Shown: positions 23,160 to 33,533 of the stretch, one piece after another
Numbering within the stretch: the first letter of the stretch is position 1
Layout: each line of letters opens with the position of its first letter
Assembly (NCBI GenBank): GCA_029204225.1
Contig: CM055113.1
Location: 22,143,605 to 22,207,604, forward strand
Direction of reading: 5' to 3'
Length of the DNA: 64,000 nucleotides
Source: Diphasiastrum complanatum
Lineage: Eukaryota; Streptophyta; Lycopodiopsida; Lycopodiales; Lycopodiaceae
Translations under genes and position numbers: made by a program
The notes under the pieces: generated by a model
What the model saw: only the letters and a program-made list of their open reading frames with translations
What the model was told of the DNA's origin: nothing
The model's database searches: none

Positions 23160-23420
23160 TTCACTTTTGAAACTTTAAAATATCTATAAACCTCCAGTGC
23201 TTATCCCTTGATACTAGAGTCTTGGTGAAAATTTTGTAGCCTGATTTTCTATTCAACATTAAATTGATTCAATTCCCTTGTCATGGACCTTTTCTCTAAC
23301 AAAGTGCAACTGAATCTATATATGCTTTGTCCCAGAATGATATCTAGGATTTAAAGGTAGACTTATGTAGCTTAAATTGTCACAGAACAGAAAAGTAGGT
23401 AAAAGCTAAAAAATATCTAA
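23160..23420 (-). pseudogene. Copia RNase H fragment
   Basis: On the minus strand: LFCDNLSYISLPLNPRYHSGTKHI, then LHFVREKV and a decayed IFTKTL. This corresponds to the CDNQSA...NPVFHARTKHI...HFVREKV segment of copia RNase H. It is oriented opposite to the copia tail at 22540. Confidence 0.65.
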
Positions 23421-23439
23421 GTCATTGAGTAAAAGTCAA

Positions 23440-23790
23440 TTTCAAAGTGCCTCTTTAGTGGCCTAGGTGGCAGCAACATATTCTTGGAGGATGCGCTTTT
23501 GCAATCATCTCTACCTCTATTCTAAGATAGGATGCGGCCAATGGCTCACCATATCTCTCTCTTGGGGTGTGAAAAGACCACTTATTAGGTTATCGCCATC
23601 ATGCAAGCATTTCTTCAAATGACTTGCATGAATATTGGATGCATCTTGAACTCCTTACTAGGTAGTTGTAGCTTATAAGCCACCTCGCTGACCTTGTTGA
23701 TAATCAAACATGGTCCACAATACTCATGTGTTGTACTTGGCTTGTTTTGCCTCTACCCACCTTTCATTCTCCTAAAATTTTCTTTCATAT
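23440..23790 (-). pseudogene. Ty3 integrase C-terminal fragment
   Basis: The minus strand reads CGPCLIINKVSEVAYKLQLPS then KMHPIF, the C-terminal beta domain, followed by a decayed HPILERR chromodomain-like start. It directly abuts gag sequence on the right, with no protease, RT or integrase core between. Confidence 0.55.
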
Positions 23791-23829
23791 TGTAGGGATA
23801 GGATATTCTCCCATATATAATGATCCGGA

Positions 23830-24600
23830 AGATCCTCCACTAGCTCTCTGAAGAGATTTTATTGGTGGATCTAGTGCATTGCACTTCTGAGCCTAATTTA
23901 TAACATATGTTCTCGTGTGGTCGTCCTTAGGTTCCACACTTAATAGAATGATTGGTGTGGATAGTTAGTGTTAGCATCTCTTTCTTTCTTGATAGGACCC
24001 AAGTATGGATGTCCATAGACACATTCTCTACAAAGCGGCGGCACGTAATCTTGTCCTTGTCTCTCATTAGGAAATTTATTAATAAGATGATTTCCTCCAC
24101 ATCCATAACATTTGATAGGAGGTTCATCTATTGGTCTCTGAATTTGATTGGCAAATACAAGTACTAGCTCACCTTCATACCTCTCTATGAAGTATATAGG
24201 TGGTTCATCTAGGGATTGAGAAGGGTCGTAAGGTTCTTTGTTGGTAATGTCATATCAGACATAGCTACATTCACATTGGCTAGTGAAACAAGGAGTTTTA
24301 CTATCATCCCTCGTTGTTCATTAGCTCGAGGTGCAAGATTATTGGTTTGGATTCGGAATATATTGGTACTACCTACTCAGTTGAGCCCATTGTTGATTCG
24401 GGGGATAATATTGTAGTGAAGCCACTTGCACTCAAACGGTTGTATCTATACTCAAATGTATCATGTTTGGCTATCTTGCATAAACTACAGTACTTTCCTA
24501 GCTTGTCTAGGCATTGGCACAGTTCTAGGCATTCATTTGTAGTGTGATTTCTCGTACAGATTGCACACCAAGGAGTCTCACATCATGGATAAGTTGGTGG
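23830..24600 (-). pseudogene. Ty3 gag C-terminus with zinc knuckles
   Basis: Near 24560 a knuckle-like CxxC...HTTNEC motif appears in broken frame. At about 24100 PPIKCYGCGGNHLINKF is a second knuckle (last Cys replaced by Phe), then VPPLCRECVYGHP. This arrangement of two or three knuckles with proline/acid spacers resembles the gag at 33534-34811 and the piece at 9235-9432. Many stops are present. Together with 23440-23790 it forms a gag/integrase-end deletion derivative. Confidence 0.55.
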
Positions 24601-25204
24601 CATGATCATCCCGCTACCACTGGTAAGCTCAGAGTCACGTGAAGAGAATATTTTGGACTTGAGAGGCGTGAAATCTCAAAGATCCATGGAACTTCACAAA
24701 GTGTGCGCTGTTGCTTTGCTCGTGGAAATTCCTACTCAATCAAAAGGAACAATCAAAAATGAAAATTATGTTTGATCCGACAAATTAAATGCTCTACAGA
24801 TAACTGCCAACAACATCAAATTGGTCCTCTGGTTCATGTAATCAGCACACATAAGTGCTAACAATGTAATCCAAATCTATCCACATCCAACTGCTCTCTA
24901 GAAATGCATGCAGATTTGGTACACAGAAACTGCTGAAAGATGATATTTAGTAAGTGTTGTGTTGGTGAAGGCCACCTTTCCATTCCTTGAGGTCAGGGGA
25001 TGGCTCCATTCAGTCAAACAAATGAGTACATCCAAGAGAAAAGAAATAAACTGCTAGAAGGCACTTATATACCAGAATGATCAATAAATCATCGCAACAA
25101 GAATACTAGCATGTTCTAGAGCAATAGTACTGTAATGAGAATTACATATAGACTGAGCATAATTAATTCTATCTACAGGTCAGACAGAAAGCGGTTCTGT
25201 GATT
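24601..25204. other. 3' flank of the DUF688-like gene
   Basis: No repeat family or ORF is recognised. This stretch is downstream of the minus-strand gene and should hold its 3' UTR. Several AATAAA-like words are present on either strand, but no single poly(A) site can be chosen. Confidence 0.35.
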
Positions 25205-26452
25205 TCAGCTGCAGATGGGATTCATTGGTCTGGGAATAGCCACAACGATCATGTTAGTAGATCCACCACACACAAGAGGTCCATACTTGTGGCCGCTGAA
25301 GGAAATCTTCTCTTCCGGCCGGTACCTGGATCTATTCTTGGAAGTTGTTCTGTAATGCTGCAGATCGCCGTAGCCACATCTGGGACTGTAATTGACAATG
25401 CTTCTTCTGGGAAACTCGGAAACTTGCTTTGACGAGAGATCCTCTTTGTCCGACGAGTATGTTCGACGAGAATTCTGCAGGGAGCTCCTTTCACGTGGTT
25501 GTTCTGAGCTGAAATATTTGCGATCTCTTTCTTTCTTAGCTCCCAATTGGTACAGTTGATTCTCTGCAGTACTAGGGGAGAATTCTGCGAGAAGCCTTTC
25601 CAGACCGCTTCCATCAGGAGAATTTCTAGAAAGAACCTCTTCAAAGGAATGAGTTTGGGCCATAATTTTCTTGTGGCGTGCTTGTGGAGCACCGTTTTTC
25701 GTGAGTGGCTCACTTTTGGAGTATCGAGCCTTCGGAGGAGCACGATATTCCATCCTTTTGTGTTGGATGGGATCCTCTGATAGAGAAGTAACTTGCTGCC
25801 AAAGGGATTTTATGTCATCAGTGACTCCTGAAGATCGGGCTGATTCAGAAAATCCATTGCTGCTGCTGAACTCAATAAGATCAGAGGATAGAAACTTTTC
25901 GGAGAATGAGGATTTCGTCTGCAGTCGCGGAGGTAGCTTCAGCGGCATGATCCTGTTGCCCACAGGAGCTACCTGCTCTTTTTCAGTTGGAATAGCGACC
26001 TCATTGCACTCGGAGACAATGCTCACTTCAGGACTCGGAGAAGGATTGTTCTTTTCCGGAGCTAGTTTGGGCTTGCCGGGCTTTTCCTCCCACACGAACG
26101 GCACCTGCTGCTTTGGTCGATCGCTACCATAGTCTGAGTCTATATCCATATCAGTACCGCTCGGCTGCTGCACGAGGCTTACCCTTCTTAGAAGGCGACT
26201 AGTAGATTGTTTTGAGCGCATCCGATTGTCTGAAGTATGAATGTTAGAAACCAGACTGCGAGGTTTGCTGGGCAGAACTGCCTTCGAGGTGCCTACTGTC
26301 CCATCCCAGTTCAAATTGTGTTCAGCTGAAGCATATATACGGAAGGAAAAGTCCATGACTGATTCCGCCGTCAAGGGATGATAACCTTTGTTCGGTGCAA
26401 CGGTTTCTGTTGAAAATAAGATTGCAAGATCACTGTAAGTTGTAACTTGCAT
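25205..26452 (-). CDS. DUF688-like plant protein
   Basis: An uninterrupted frame on the minus strand. The first ATG is at 26452 (415 residues) and TGA is at 25205-25207. The protein is Ser/Arg/Pro-rich. It has VPFVWEEKPGKPK at residues ~117-129 and PLKLPPRL at ~170-177, the two landmarks of DUF688 plant proteins (VPFxWExxPGxPK followed by a PPRL box). The C-terminus is basic and Tyr/Ser-rich, ending VVAIPRPMNPICS. The function of this family is not established and no catalytic site or membrane segment is visible. The frame stays open upstream to about 26500. A TTTTCAACAG acceptor-like site at 26408 suggests the true N-terminus could be spliced, with ETVAPNKGYHPL as the first shared residues. 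A single long intact frame amid decayed repeats argues for a real host gene. Confidence 0.75.
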   Translation of the reverse strand: MQVTTYSDLAILFSTETVAPNKGYHPLTAESVMDFSFRIYASAEHNLNWDGTVGTSKAVLPSKPRSLVSNIHTSDNRMRSKQSTSRLLRRVSLVQQPSGTDMDIDSDYGSDRPKQQVPFVWEEKPGKPKLAPEKNNPSPSPEVSIVSECNEVAIPTEKEQVAPVGNRIMPLKLPPRLQTKSSFSEKFLSSDLIEFSSSNGFSESARSSGVTDDIKSLWQQVTSLSEDPIQHKRMEYRAPPKARYSKSEPLTKNGAPQARHKKIMAQTHSFEEVLSRNSPDGSGLERLLAEFSPSTAENQLYQLGAKKERDRKYFSSEQPRERSSLQNSRRTYSSDKEDLSSKQVSEFPRRSIVNYSPRCGYGDLQHYRTTSKNRSRYRPEEKISFSGHKYGPLVCGGSTNMIVVAIPRPMNPICS

Positions 26453-27790
26453 ATTTTGCAAAATCTGAACAAAGCCCAGATTATTTATGCAATATATATG
26501 ATGCTATGCTGCATCTCAATGGAATATCCATACGAGAGTGTTTGATATTCTCCTTTCTTCTATTTGCTTTCATTGATAACAGACTTTTTTATAGAGTGTT
26601 TGATATTCTTCTTTCTTCTTTTTGCTCTTCAGTGATAATAGATAATGTTTGAGATTCTTTTCTCTTCTAATTGCTCTTGATTGATAAATTATAATAGATA
26701 TTCTGCTTTGAGAACGTTTGATATTCTTTTATCAGGCTATTATCTACCAATAAGATCTTCTCTCTGCAGATTACAGCCATAAGTTCAGAACCCACTTGAG
26801 ATACTCCATCTCTTCTTTGGCTGCTGCCTGATATGGGGTTATGTGTTGAATCCTGCAGATTCTTAAAACTTGTGGAGGATGCAAAATACAGGTTGCACAA
26901 TTGGGTTCATAGTTATCTGTTCTTGGGATACGAGCCCATGCTGTAAACAACGTACTTTTGTAACCATATAGCCTCTATGACTACTACTTGGTAAGCAAGC
27001 TGCCTGGCGGTATTTGGAAGGCGCTACACATGTCAAAGAGTCAATCTGCCTTTCAAAGTGATCAAAAATTCAAACAAAATGTCATTTGAAAAAGCAACTT
27101 ACAAAGAATCTCCTTTTGTTTGAAAGGTAGCTTCCAAAAAGGTCAAATTCATCTTGAAGGTCAAAATCTTAAAACTTTTTCATACACCTTCCCATTGGAA
27201 AGGTAACCCTTAAATTTAAGCTTCATTTGAATAACAATAAACATAAAAGTAGCCCTAATAGGATTTGCCCTTCAAGTCTAGTTGATGATTTGGATTGCCC
27301 ATTGCATGCCATCTCATAAGTATTTCAAGGAGTACGTGTCTAGCCCCTTGCCTAAGGTTTTTACCGCTGGTAAACACTGTACATTTGTTTAAAATTTTCA
27401 GGTTATCTATTCCATTATAGTCGCCTTGCCTCTGCTATTTAAAATTGCACGGTAACACTTCAAGGCTTCCTCGCCTTTCACAGAATATTAAAATAATTCA
27501 TTGAGTTTCACATGAAGCCCACATTTAAAATTTTCATTTAAGCTAGAAAGCTAACTTTAATAAGCCAATATCATTGAAAACCAAAGCTCTACAAAGCCAT
27601 TCATAATTTTGTCATATAACATCTTTTGAAGGCTTCAAATATCTCTAGACTTTTGATTTGATAGGCAAAGAATCAACTAGGCCCATTCCTTACTTGGCAT
27701 GGCCTATAAGAAATCACTTCTACTTACCTAGGGCAAGGTATCTTAAAGTTTTGCTAAAACATGGTGTGGCACTCTCATTTCGAGTTTGGA

Positions 27791-27796
<6 letters not shown>
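26453..27796. other. 5' flank of the DUF688-like gene
   Basis: This AT-rich stretch should contain the promoter and any 5' exon. TTTGATATTCTTCTTTCTTCT-like phrases recur three or four times between 26537 and 26735 as a short imperfect repeat. A minus ORF at 26667-26900 is not convincing. Nothing else is recognised. Confidence 0.3.

Positions 27797-27844
<48 letters not shown>
27797..27844. repeat. (CT)24 microsatellite
   Basis: 48 bp of perfect CT dinucleotides, followed by TCCCTTTC. Confidence 0.95.
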
Positions 27845-27847
<3 letters not shown>

Positions 27848-28139
27848 CTTTCTAGTTGGCTTGGACTATGGCTATTGGAGTATGTGTATACTATTGTAGC
27901 TATACAATAAAAAAAAAAATTCCAAAAAGTAATAAGACCACTACAATATTATAAACAAGTGTTTTTTATACAAAGAAGATTTCCCTATGAAGAAATTAGC
28001 AAACCGTCTCAAGGGAGCCAACCTAGTTAATTAAAGATAAATAAAGAGGAAACTAGCTAGCTTGACACAAAAAACAACACACGTCATAAAGGCATTTACA
28101 TAATAGTACTTTGGAGAAGATAACTGAGGTGTGCAGGAG

Positions 28140-28640
28140 TAAAATTGATGAATTTGGGAACTGATTTTGGTGATCTAAAGATGATTTGGTTCTTGGCAAT
28201 CCAAACTTCCCAAAGTAAGAAAACCCCACAAAGTAAACTTGTGCATGAGTAAACTTGATGAATTTGGGAATTGACGTTCGTGATCTAAAGATAATTTGGT
28301 TCTTGGCAATCCAAACTTCCCAAAGTAAGAAAGCCCCACAAAGTAGTCAAAGTAGTGACTCGTCAGCATTTGTGAGTGAGTGATTTTAAATATGAGGGAA
28401 TCCAAAGTAAAAGGGATTGTATTTAGAATATTCCAAAGTAGAATCCAGGTGGAGACATGACAATCAAAGAATAGATGAGAACGAGTTATTAGGCTTAAAA
28501 TGAAAAGCCAATTGGTTTTGAGAGAGAGGGTGTGGATGAAAAGATGGTGGCAGGTTTTATATCTGTAAAAAGGGAGTTCTATGAATGGTCTTGAGTCTCT
28601 TGTTTCAAGCAACGTCAAAATTGTTCATGTTCCATTTGGC
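28140..28640 (-). pseudogene. LINE ORF2 C-terminal fragment with internal duplication
   Basis: On the minus strand ITRSHLFFDCHVSTWILLWNIL resembles the zinc-binding region at the end of plant L1 ORF2 (HLFFxC...WN). In another frame LLWEVWIAKNQIIFRSR matches the following LLWEIWKARN motif. The second motif occurs twice, because bases 28147-28256 and 28257-28366 form an imperfect tandem duplication with a 110-bp period. The 5' part of ORF2 is missing, as is usual for LINEs. Confidence 0.55.
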
Positions 28641-29857
28641 ATTTAAGTAAAGGAAGATGCAAAAGTGAGAAAAAAATTAAGAAAAAGAAATAGGAGAAAG
28701 AAGCGAAAGTTGGAAAAACTATAGGGGAGGAGGAAGGTGAAAGAGTGGGACATGGAGTGACAAAAAAAAAAATTGAGGTATTGTGCAATGTTTTTACTTG
28801 TGCTATTTTTTTTTTTGGCCATATTTTTATTATTTTAATAGAAAATTTTAGTATTTGCTAGTCAAAATTCAACATTTTATCGCCAACTTTAATAAAAATA
28901 TATTACAGTTTACAATAAATCACCTTACTTTTGATGATTTATCATTATATGCATGCTATTAGTAACTATATAAAATTTTGTACACGTAACTTTGCCATAT
29001 TATAAACTTTAACAATAAATAAATCACCTAGAGTATAATACTTTAGCTATTTTATATTTTGAATTGAAAACCTCAAGTATTGCCAAAGAAAACATTATAT
29101 TTCCTTGTTGACTTTCCTCAAGTAATTTTTTTTTAATGGAACACTCTTTGGATGAGAGAAGAGACAAGTCTTCATTAAGTGCTTAATACAGGATTATTGT
29201 TGAGAGAACCAAGATGGGATAATTGAGTATACTCGTCAACTGATAAAGAGGAAGGAGATGGATAAGTGAGTGAGGAGATAATGGAAAGGAAAGAGAGGAG
29301 AAGACTTTGAGAATATAGCTATTTTTGAATATGAAGCCATTGAGACAAAGAACAATAATGAGTAGGGTGCAATGAAGAACAATAGTGGTAGAGCGAGAGG
29401 CAAAAGAGTGAGTGAAGTTGAGAAGGATGAACGTCCGTAGCGAGTCAAAGAGGAAAATTTTGGAAACTTTACATTGGCTGAGGAACTAGTATATAATGAG
29501 GACCCAAACCTTTCGAGAGATCAATGCATATAGACCACTAAGGGAGACTCTTACCACCCAAAAAAAAGGAAGCATATGAAGAATTTGATGAGAGAGTTGG
29601 ACATGTTCTGGACTAGAGATATATCAACAATTAAAAGATCAAGTAGGAAAAAATGATGTGCTTGACAACTGAGAATCTAACAACAAAAGAAAGAGTAAAA
29701 GGGTCCCATTAACAAGCTTGTGGGAAAAGGAGTCAAAAAATCATTCAAATTTGTATTGTTGGTGAGGGAGAGACCAAAAAGAAACTATGACGAATTTGGA
29801 AGGTGGTGCCACAAGCGATCATCTAAATGCCCAAGGTAGAAATCCAAAGGGGAGAGA
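28641..29857. other. Unassigned AT-rich then purine-rich stretch
   Basis: 28780-29140 is very AT-rich with long A and T runs. 29240-29850 is strongly purine-rich on the plus strand. No frame shows a recognisable domain, apart from a faint CxxH-like piece near 29790-29820. It ends in AAAGGGGAGAGA just before an LTR terminus. Confidence 0.3.
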
Positions 29858-30301
29858 TGTTACGAACCCCTTAGATCTCTGATTGCCTTGAAGGTTGATG
29901 CACACCCCATACCAGTGACGACGCATCATATCCGCCCATCCATTGGGTCACTGCCAACCCACCCCCATGAACTGGAGTTACCGATATCCACATGCCCAAT
30001 CAAGCCTTTGGCGATAACTAGCATCCCATACCACCAGCCATCGCCCTCAGCTCTCCTTAGCATACATCTCCTAGCCTGGATATTGCATGTGCTCTCCATC
30101 CACCAACTCCCGAGTAAACTGAGTCAATGGAAAAAGGAAAGCCCCACCACTATATAGGCATAGCATAGTGGGTCCCATCAAGCACGGTCCCACCGTCGGT
30201 GACACATGATCACCTAGGATGGTGACCCGTAGCACTAAAACATGTCGATAATGCCCCTTGCAAGGTTGTCATTGAAGGGCGTACCATTATGGCACATAAC
30301 A
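29858..30301 (-). repeat. LTR (444 bp) next to Ty3 pol
   Basis: The termini are TGTTACGAACC and GGCACATAACA (TGTTA...TAACA inverted ends). On the minus strand it lies ~50 bp beyond the chromodomain end at 30356, with GGGGATGGAA as a polypurine candidate, so it is best read as the 3' LTR of that element. A purine tract also precedes it on the plus strand, so the opposite orientation is possible. There is no second copy in the window. It is more GC-rich than its surroundings. Confidence 0.55.
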
Positions 30302-30355
30302 TTCCATCCCCAATAAAAACTTCCTTCTATGGGAAAAATCCAAGGAATCTAAGTC

Positions 30356-31560
30356 TTAAGTCATCTTTTTTTTTTCCCATGTGTCCTCATCATCCGACTT
30401 ACCTTTCCAACAAATCAGATGTTTAACAATTAGACGATTTCTCAACTGATGACATCGAGTATCCATGATTCTATCAGGCTCATGGGGCAAAAAGGCAGTT
30501 AGATTTTCTAACAACACTAGATCATAACTAGGAATTAGGTTGTCCTTTCCGCCAAGTCGTTCTTTTAAATGACTCACTTGGAATACAGGATGAACCTTAG
30601 TTCCACAGGGAAGTTCTAGTCGATATGTGGTCCAATTGTTAACAATCTTAAAAGGGCCGCTATATCGTGGAGACAGTTTGGGGCATTTCCCATTTAAAGG
30701 ACCTTAAAATCTTTTGGAATTCTAAGATATACCCAATCACCAATCTGAAATTCTCACGAAGAGGGGCTTCAATTAGCATAGAATTGGGCTCTAATGATTT
30801 CTTTAGCCACTTCCTGCATATCATGCAAGAAAACAGCTGTAGCTTGTACCTTGAGGCTTTTGAGTCCAACGGAGATAGGAAAAGGAGGCTGAAAGCCATA
30901 CAAGAGCATTAAAAAACTAAGTCCAATGGTAGAATGCTTCATACTATTGTATGCAAACTCAACCACTGGGAGGTACTTTTCCCAATTTGACTATCATTTG
31001 GAAACATATGCATGAAGCATATCCTCTATATATTGGTGTGACACGTTCAATTGGCCCATTGGACTCTGGGTGATCCATAGACAAAAGTCTTAAGATAGTT
31101 TCCAATCTTTCAAAGATTGCCTGACAGAACTTGCTAGTGAACTTAGAATCATGATCACTACCAATATCGTTCGGCAAACCATGCAACCTGAACAACTTTT
31201 CAACAAAGAGTTATGCAAGTTCCAAAGCTTTGACAGTACTTTTTTTGGAATAAACTGTGCCATTTTGGTTAGCCTGTCAACTACTACCCAAACAACATCA
31301 CAACTCTTCCCTATCTTGGGAAGTCCAATCTCAAAATCCATGTTAATACATTCTCACTTCTTGTTGGGAATTTCCAACTGATGCAATAGACCAACTACTT
31401 TGAGTCTTTCCACTTTATTAACATGGCATTGTTTACACTTGTGAACATATGCCTCCACATGACCTTTCATCTTTGGCCAATAAAATTATGTTTTAACAAG
31501 GTCAAGCATTCTCTGAATACCAGGATGTCTTGCACTAGAACTATTGTGACATTCGTGCAG
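30356..31560 (-). pseudogene. Ty3/gypsy integrase with chromodomain, broken
   Basis: From the right: zinc-binding HPGIQRMLDLVK and CKQCHVNK (about 31400-31560), core start MDFEIGLPKIGKS and VVVDRLTKMAQFIPKK, then LHGLPNDIGSDHDSKFTSKF and FAYNSMKHSTIG. The chromodomain end is CLI/HLICWKGKSDDEDTWE at 30356-30577. There are several frameshifts. It is the same lineage as the element at 185-1614 (shared layout and motifs) but clearly diverged. RT and everything upstream are cut off at about 31580 by a fragment of LTR-A. Confidence 0.75.
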
Positions 31561-31583
31561 GATTGGGGCCCTAATGTCCCTCT

Positions 31584-31792
31584 TAAACTCAAGATAACTT
31601 AGAATCTTTTATTTTCTAAGTTTAAGTTCTCTAGGTTTTCCAATTTAGAAGTTTAGAATTCAATTAAGTTTCTACCCATGGACTTATAACACACATGCCA
31701 TGGTAGGAGTTTATTAACAAGTACTCACACATGGACTTACAATACACATGCCACGGTGTTTTATTTTACTTTGATTTTACTTTGTTGCTAAC
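31584..31792 (-). repeat. LTR-A fragment
   Basis: It matches 5727-5936, including the ACCCATGGACTTATAACACA block and the terminus GTTGCTAACA. Only the terminal 209 bp remain and they abut integrase sequence on the left. Confidence 0.8.
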
Positions 31793-33533
31793 ATTATGCC
31801 GCTCCTAATTGGATTGGCGGTCCCACACCAATGGCAATAGAAAGAACCCTGCTCCTTATGGTGTGGGAGGAATCAAAGTCAGTGCAACTTGTAGATGTGA
31901 AACATTTTGTAAAGTGCTGCTATGTAGGAGATGAAGCTTTTTTTTGAAGAAGTATGAGCATCTCCAAAAGATTTGGCTTTTTGATGGGTTGTATTTTCAA
32001 TTGCCCATGTTGAGGATTCAGTGGATGATGTACAAGAGCTTGGGTTGTTGAATATGATGTGAAAACAACACACGGTGTGAATGAATGGTAAAGAGATGAA
32101 GATGAGGGTAAGTGGTAAGATGTGAGTCAAATATGGGGGTGGTGGTGGAGGTGAATGAATGGATCAAAAGTTTGTTGCTCATGTTTGTCTCTTGAAGACA
32201 TGATGTTGGCAGAATTTTAATTGCAGCTTCTTTGAGGTCAATTGAGAGCTCCATGAAGGATTCCTTGGAATAGATGCTTGAACGATCGCCTTTTTGTTTT
32301 TTTTTTGTTGCATAAAGTAGTGCCCTTTGAATAGTCAACAAGAACTTGTCAATTTTTTTAATTGCAAAAACACCACTTGTTGTTTTGTGAAAAATCTCCA
32401 AGGTCCTTTTGATAATATGCGGGAGTTCTGAATTGGCATCATTTGTATGCTGCAGATGTTGTAGACTTGTCTGCTCCACGAAGTGCTTCAAGTGACAACT
32501 AGAGCAAGTTTAGAATGATCAATTGGGTGGGAATGAGGTCTTGAAGCATGGAAGAGAAAAGTGAGGTGAAGCTTCAAGATTAATTATATGGTGGAACATG
32601 GAGGAAGGAATGGGTGTGGACAAGGGATGATAGGGATCTTGTGTGGACAAGGGATGATAGAGATGATAGGGATCTTGTGTGTCTTTTTATACATATTCAT
32701 AACCAATGCTCAATGTATAGTTTTTCAAAGAGTCATCATTGTTTGTCATTGAAAATGACATTTGTCCTTGGGGTTGCGTATCTATAATTCCATTCACTGA
32801 TGGATTCTGGATTTCTTCGTCATTGCAACTTTTGAGCTTGTTGAAGTAGCGGGCATGGATATACAGCTAGAAAAGCGTGGATTTTGTATCGCTTACGTAA
32901 AACCAACTGCTTATTGAAGGTGGTTGTGGTTTTTGTGAACATTCCATCTTGTTGGGAAGATGGATCTTTTGTTGGATAATATTGGCAGCCAGATAATGTG
33001 CTCCATTGGTTTCCAAATAGAACATTTGTTGTGAAGTCCCTTAACTGCTTTTTTCGAACCTATATGTTGTTTCTTGGGAGTCCACTCATGAAAAAATAGT
33101 ACTTGGAAGCTTGTGTGAGTGGTCTCTGGCTTGTGTCTTCTGAGTAGCAATTTTTCCTCACATTTGAATTGTGCTTTGTTGCACAACATCGCTTGTGAAG
33201 ATAATTTGTGTTGGCCGCACACCAGTAGATAATATCTAATGGTGTATGGCGATAATGATGTGCACAAGAATGTGATCTTTCTGACTCTTTACAACAATTG
33301 AATGTTTTGGAATAGAAGCTGAAAGTTATGCCTGAGTACTTTAAAGATTCTTTGATTGACAGACATGCAAGAAAAGAAACATAACATAAAAGGGTGTAAA
33401 AAGAAAAGTAAAAAGATGAGCAAACTAAAAGAACATGATCACAAAACGACATAGGTTACAGACTTGCAAACACATATTTAGACTCACATAACAAACATCA
33501 ATCAGTAAATCTCCCAGAAGTAGCACAACTGTG
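31793..33533 (-). other. Region downstream of gag, with one unidentified ORF
   Basis: It lies downstream of the minus-strand gag. A 157-codon frame at 32018-32491 starts MKHFVEQTSLQHLQHTND and looks helical and Lys-rich in its first 110 residues. It is not recognised and may be an element-specific protein. Bases 32868-32920 resemble 10484-10536. A short direct repeat (GACAAGGGATGATAG) sits at 32619-32672. No RT or integrase is seen, so the element appears gag-only. Confidence 0.4.

Noticed and set aside
25547-26132. Plus-strand ORFs over the DUF688-like gene
   Set aside because: Antisense shadows of the conserved minus-strand frame.
26667-26900. Minus-strand ORF upstream of the DUF688-like gene as a first exon
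   Set aside because: No donor in phase and no family similarity; kept only as flank.
27658-27855. ORF ending in SLSLSL repeats
   Set aside because: Produced by translation of the (CT)24 microsatellite.
29888-30157. 89-codon Pro/His-rich plus ORF
   Set aside because: Lies inside a 444-bp LTR with TGTTA/TAACA ends and has no domain.
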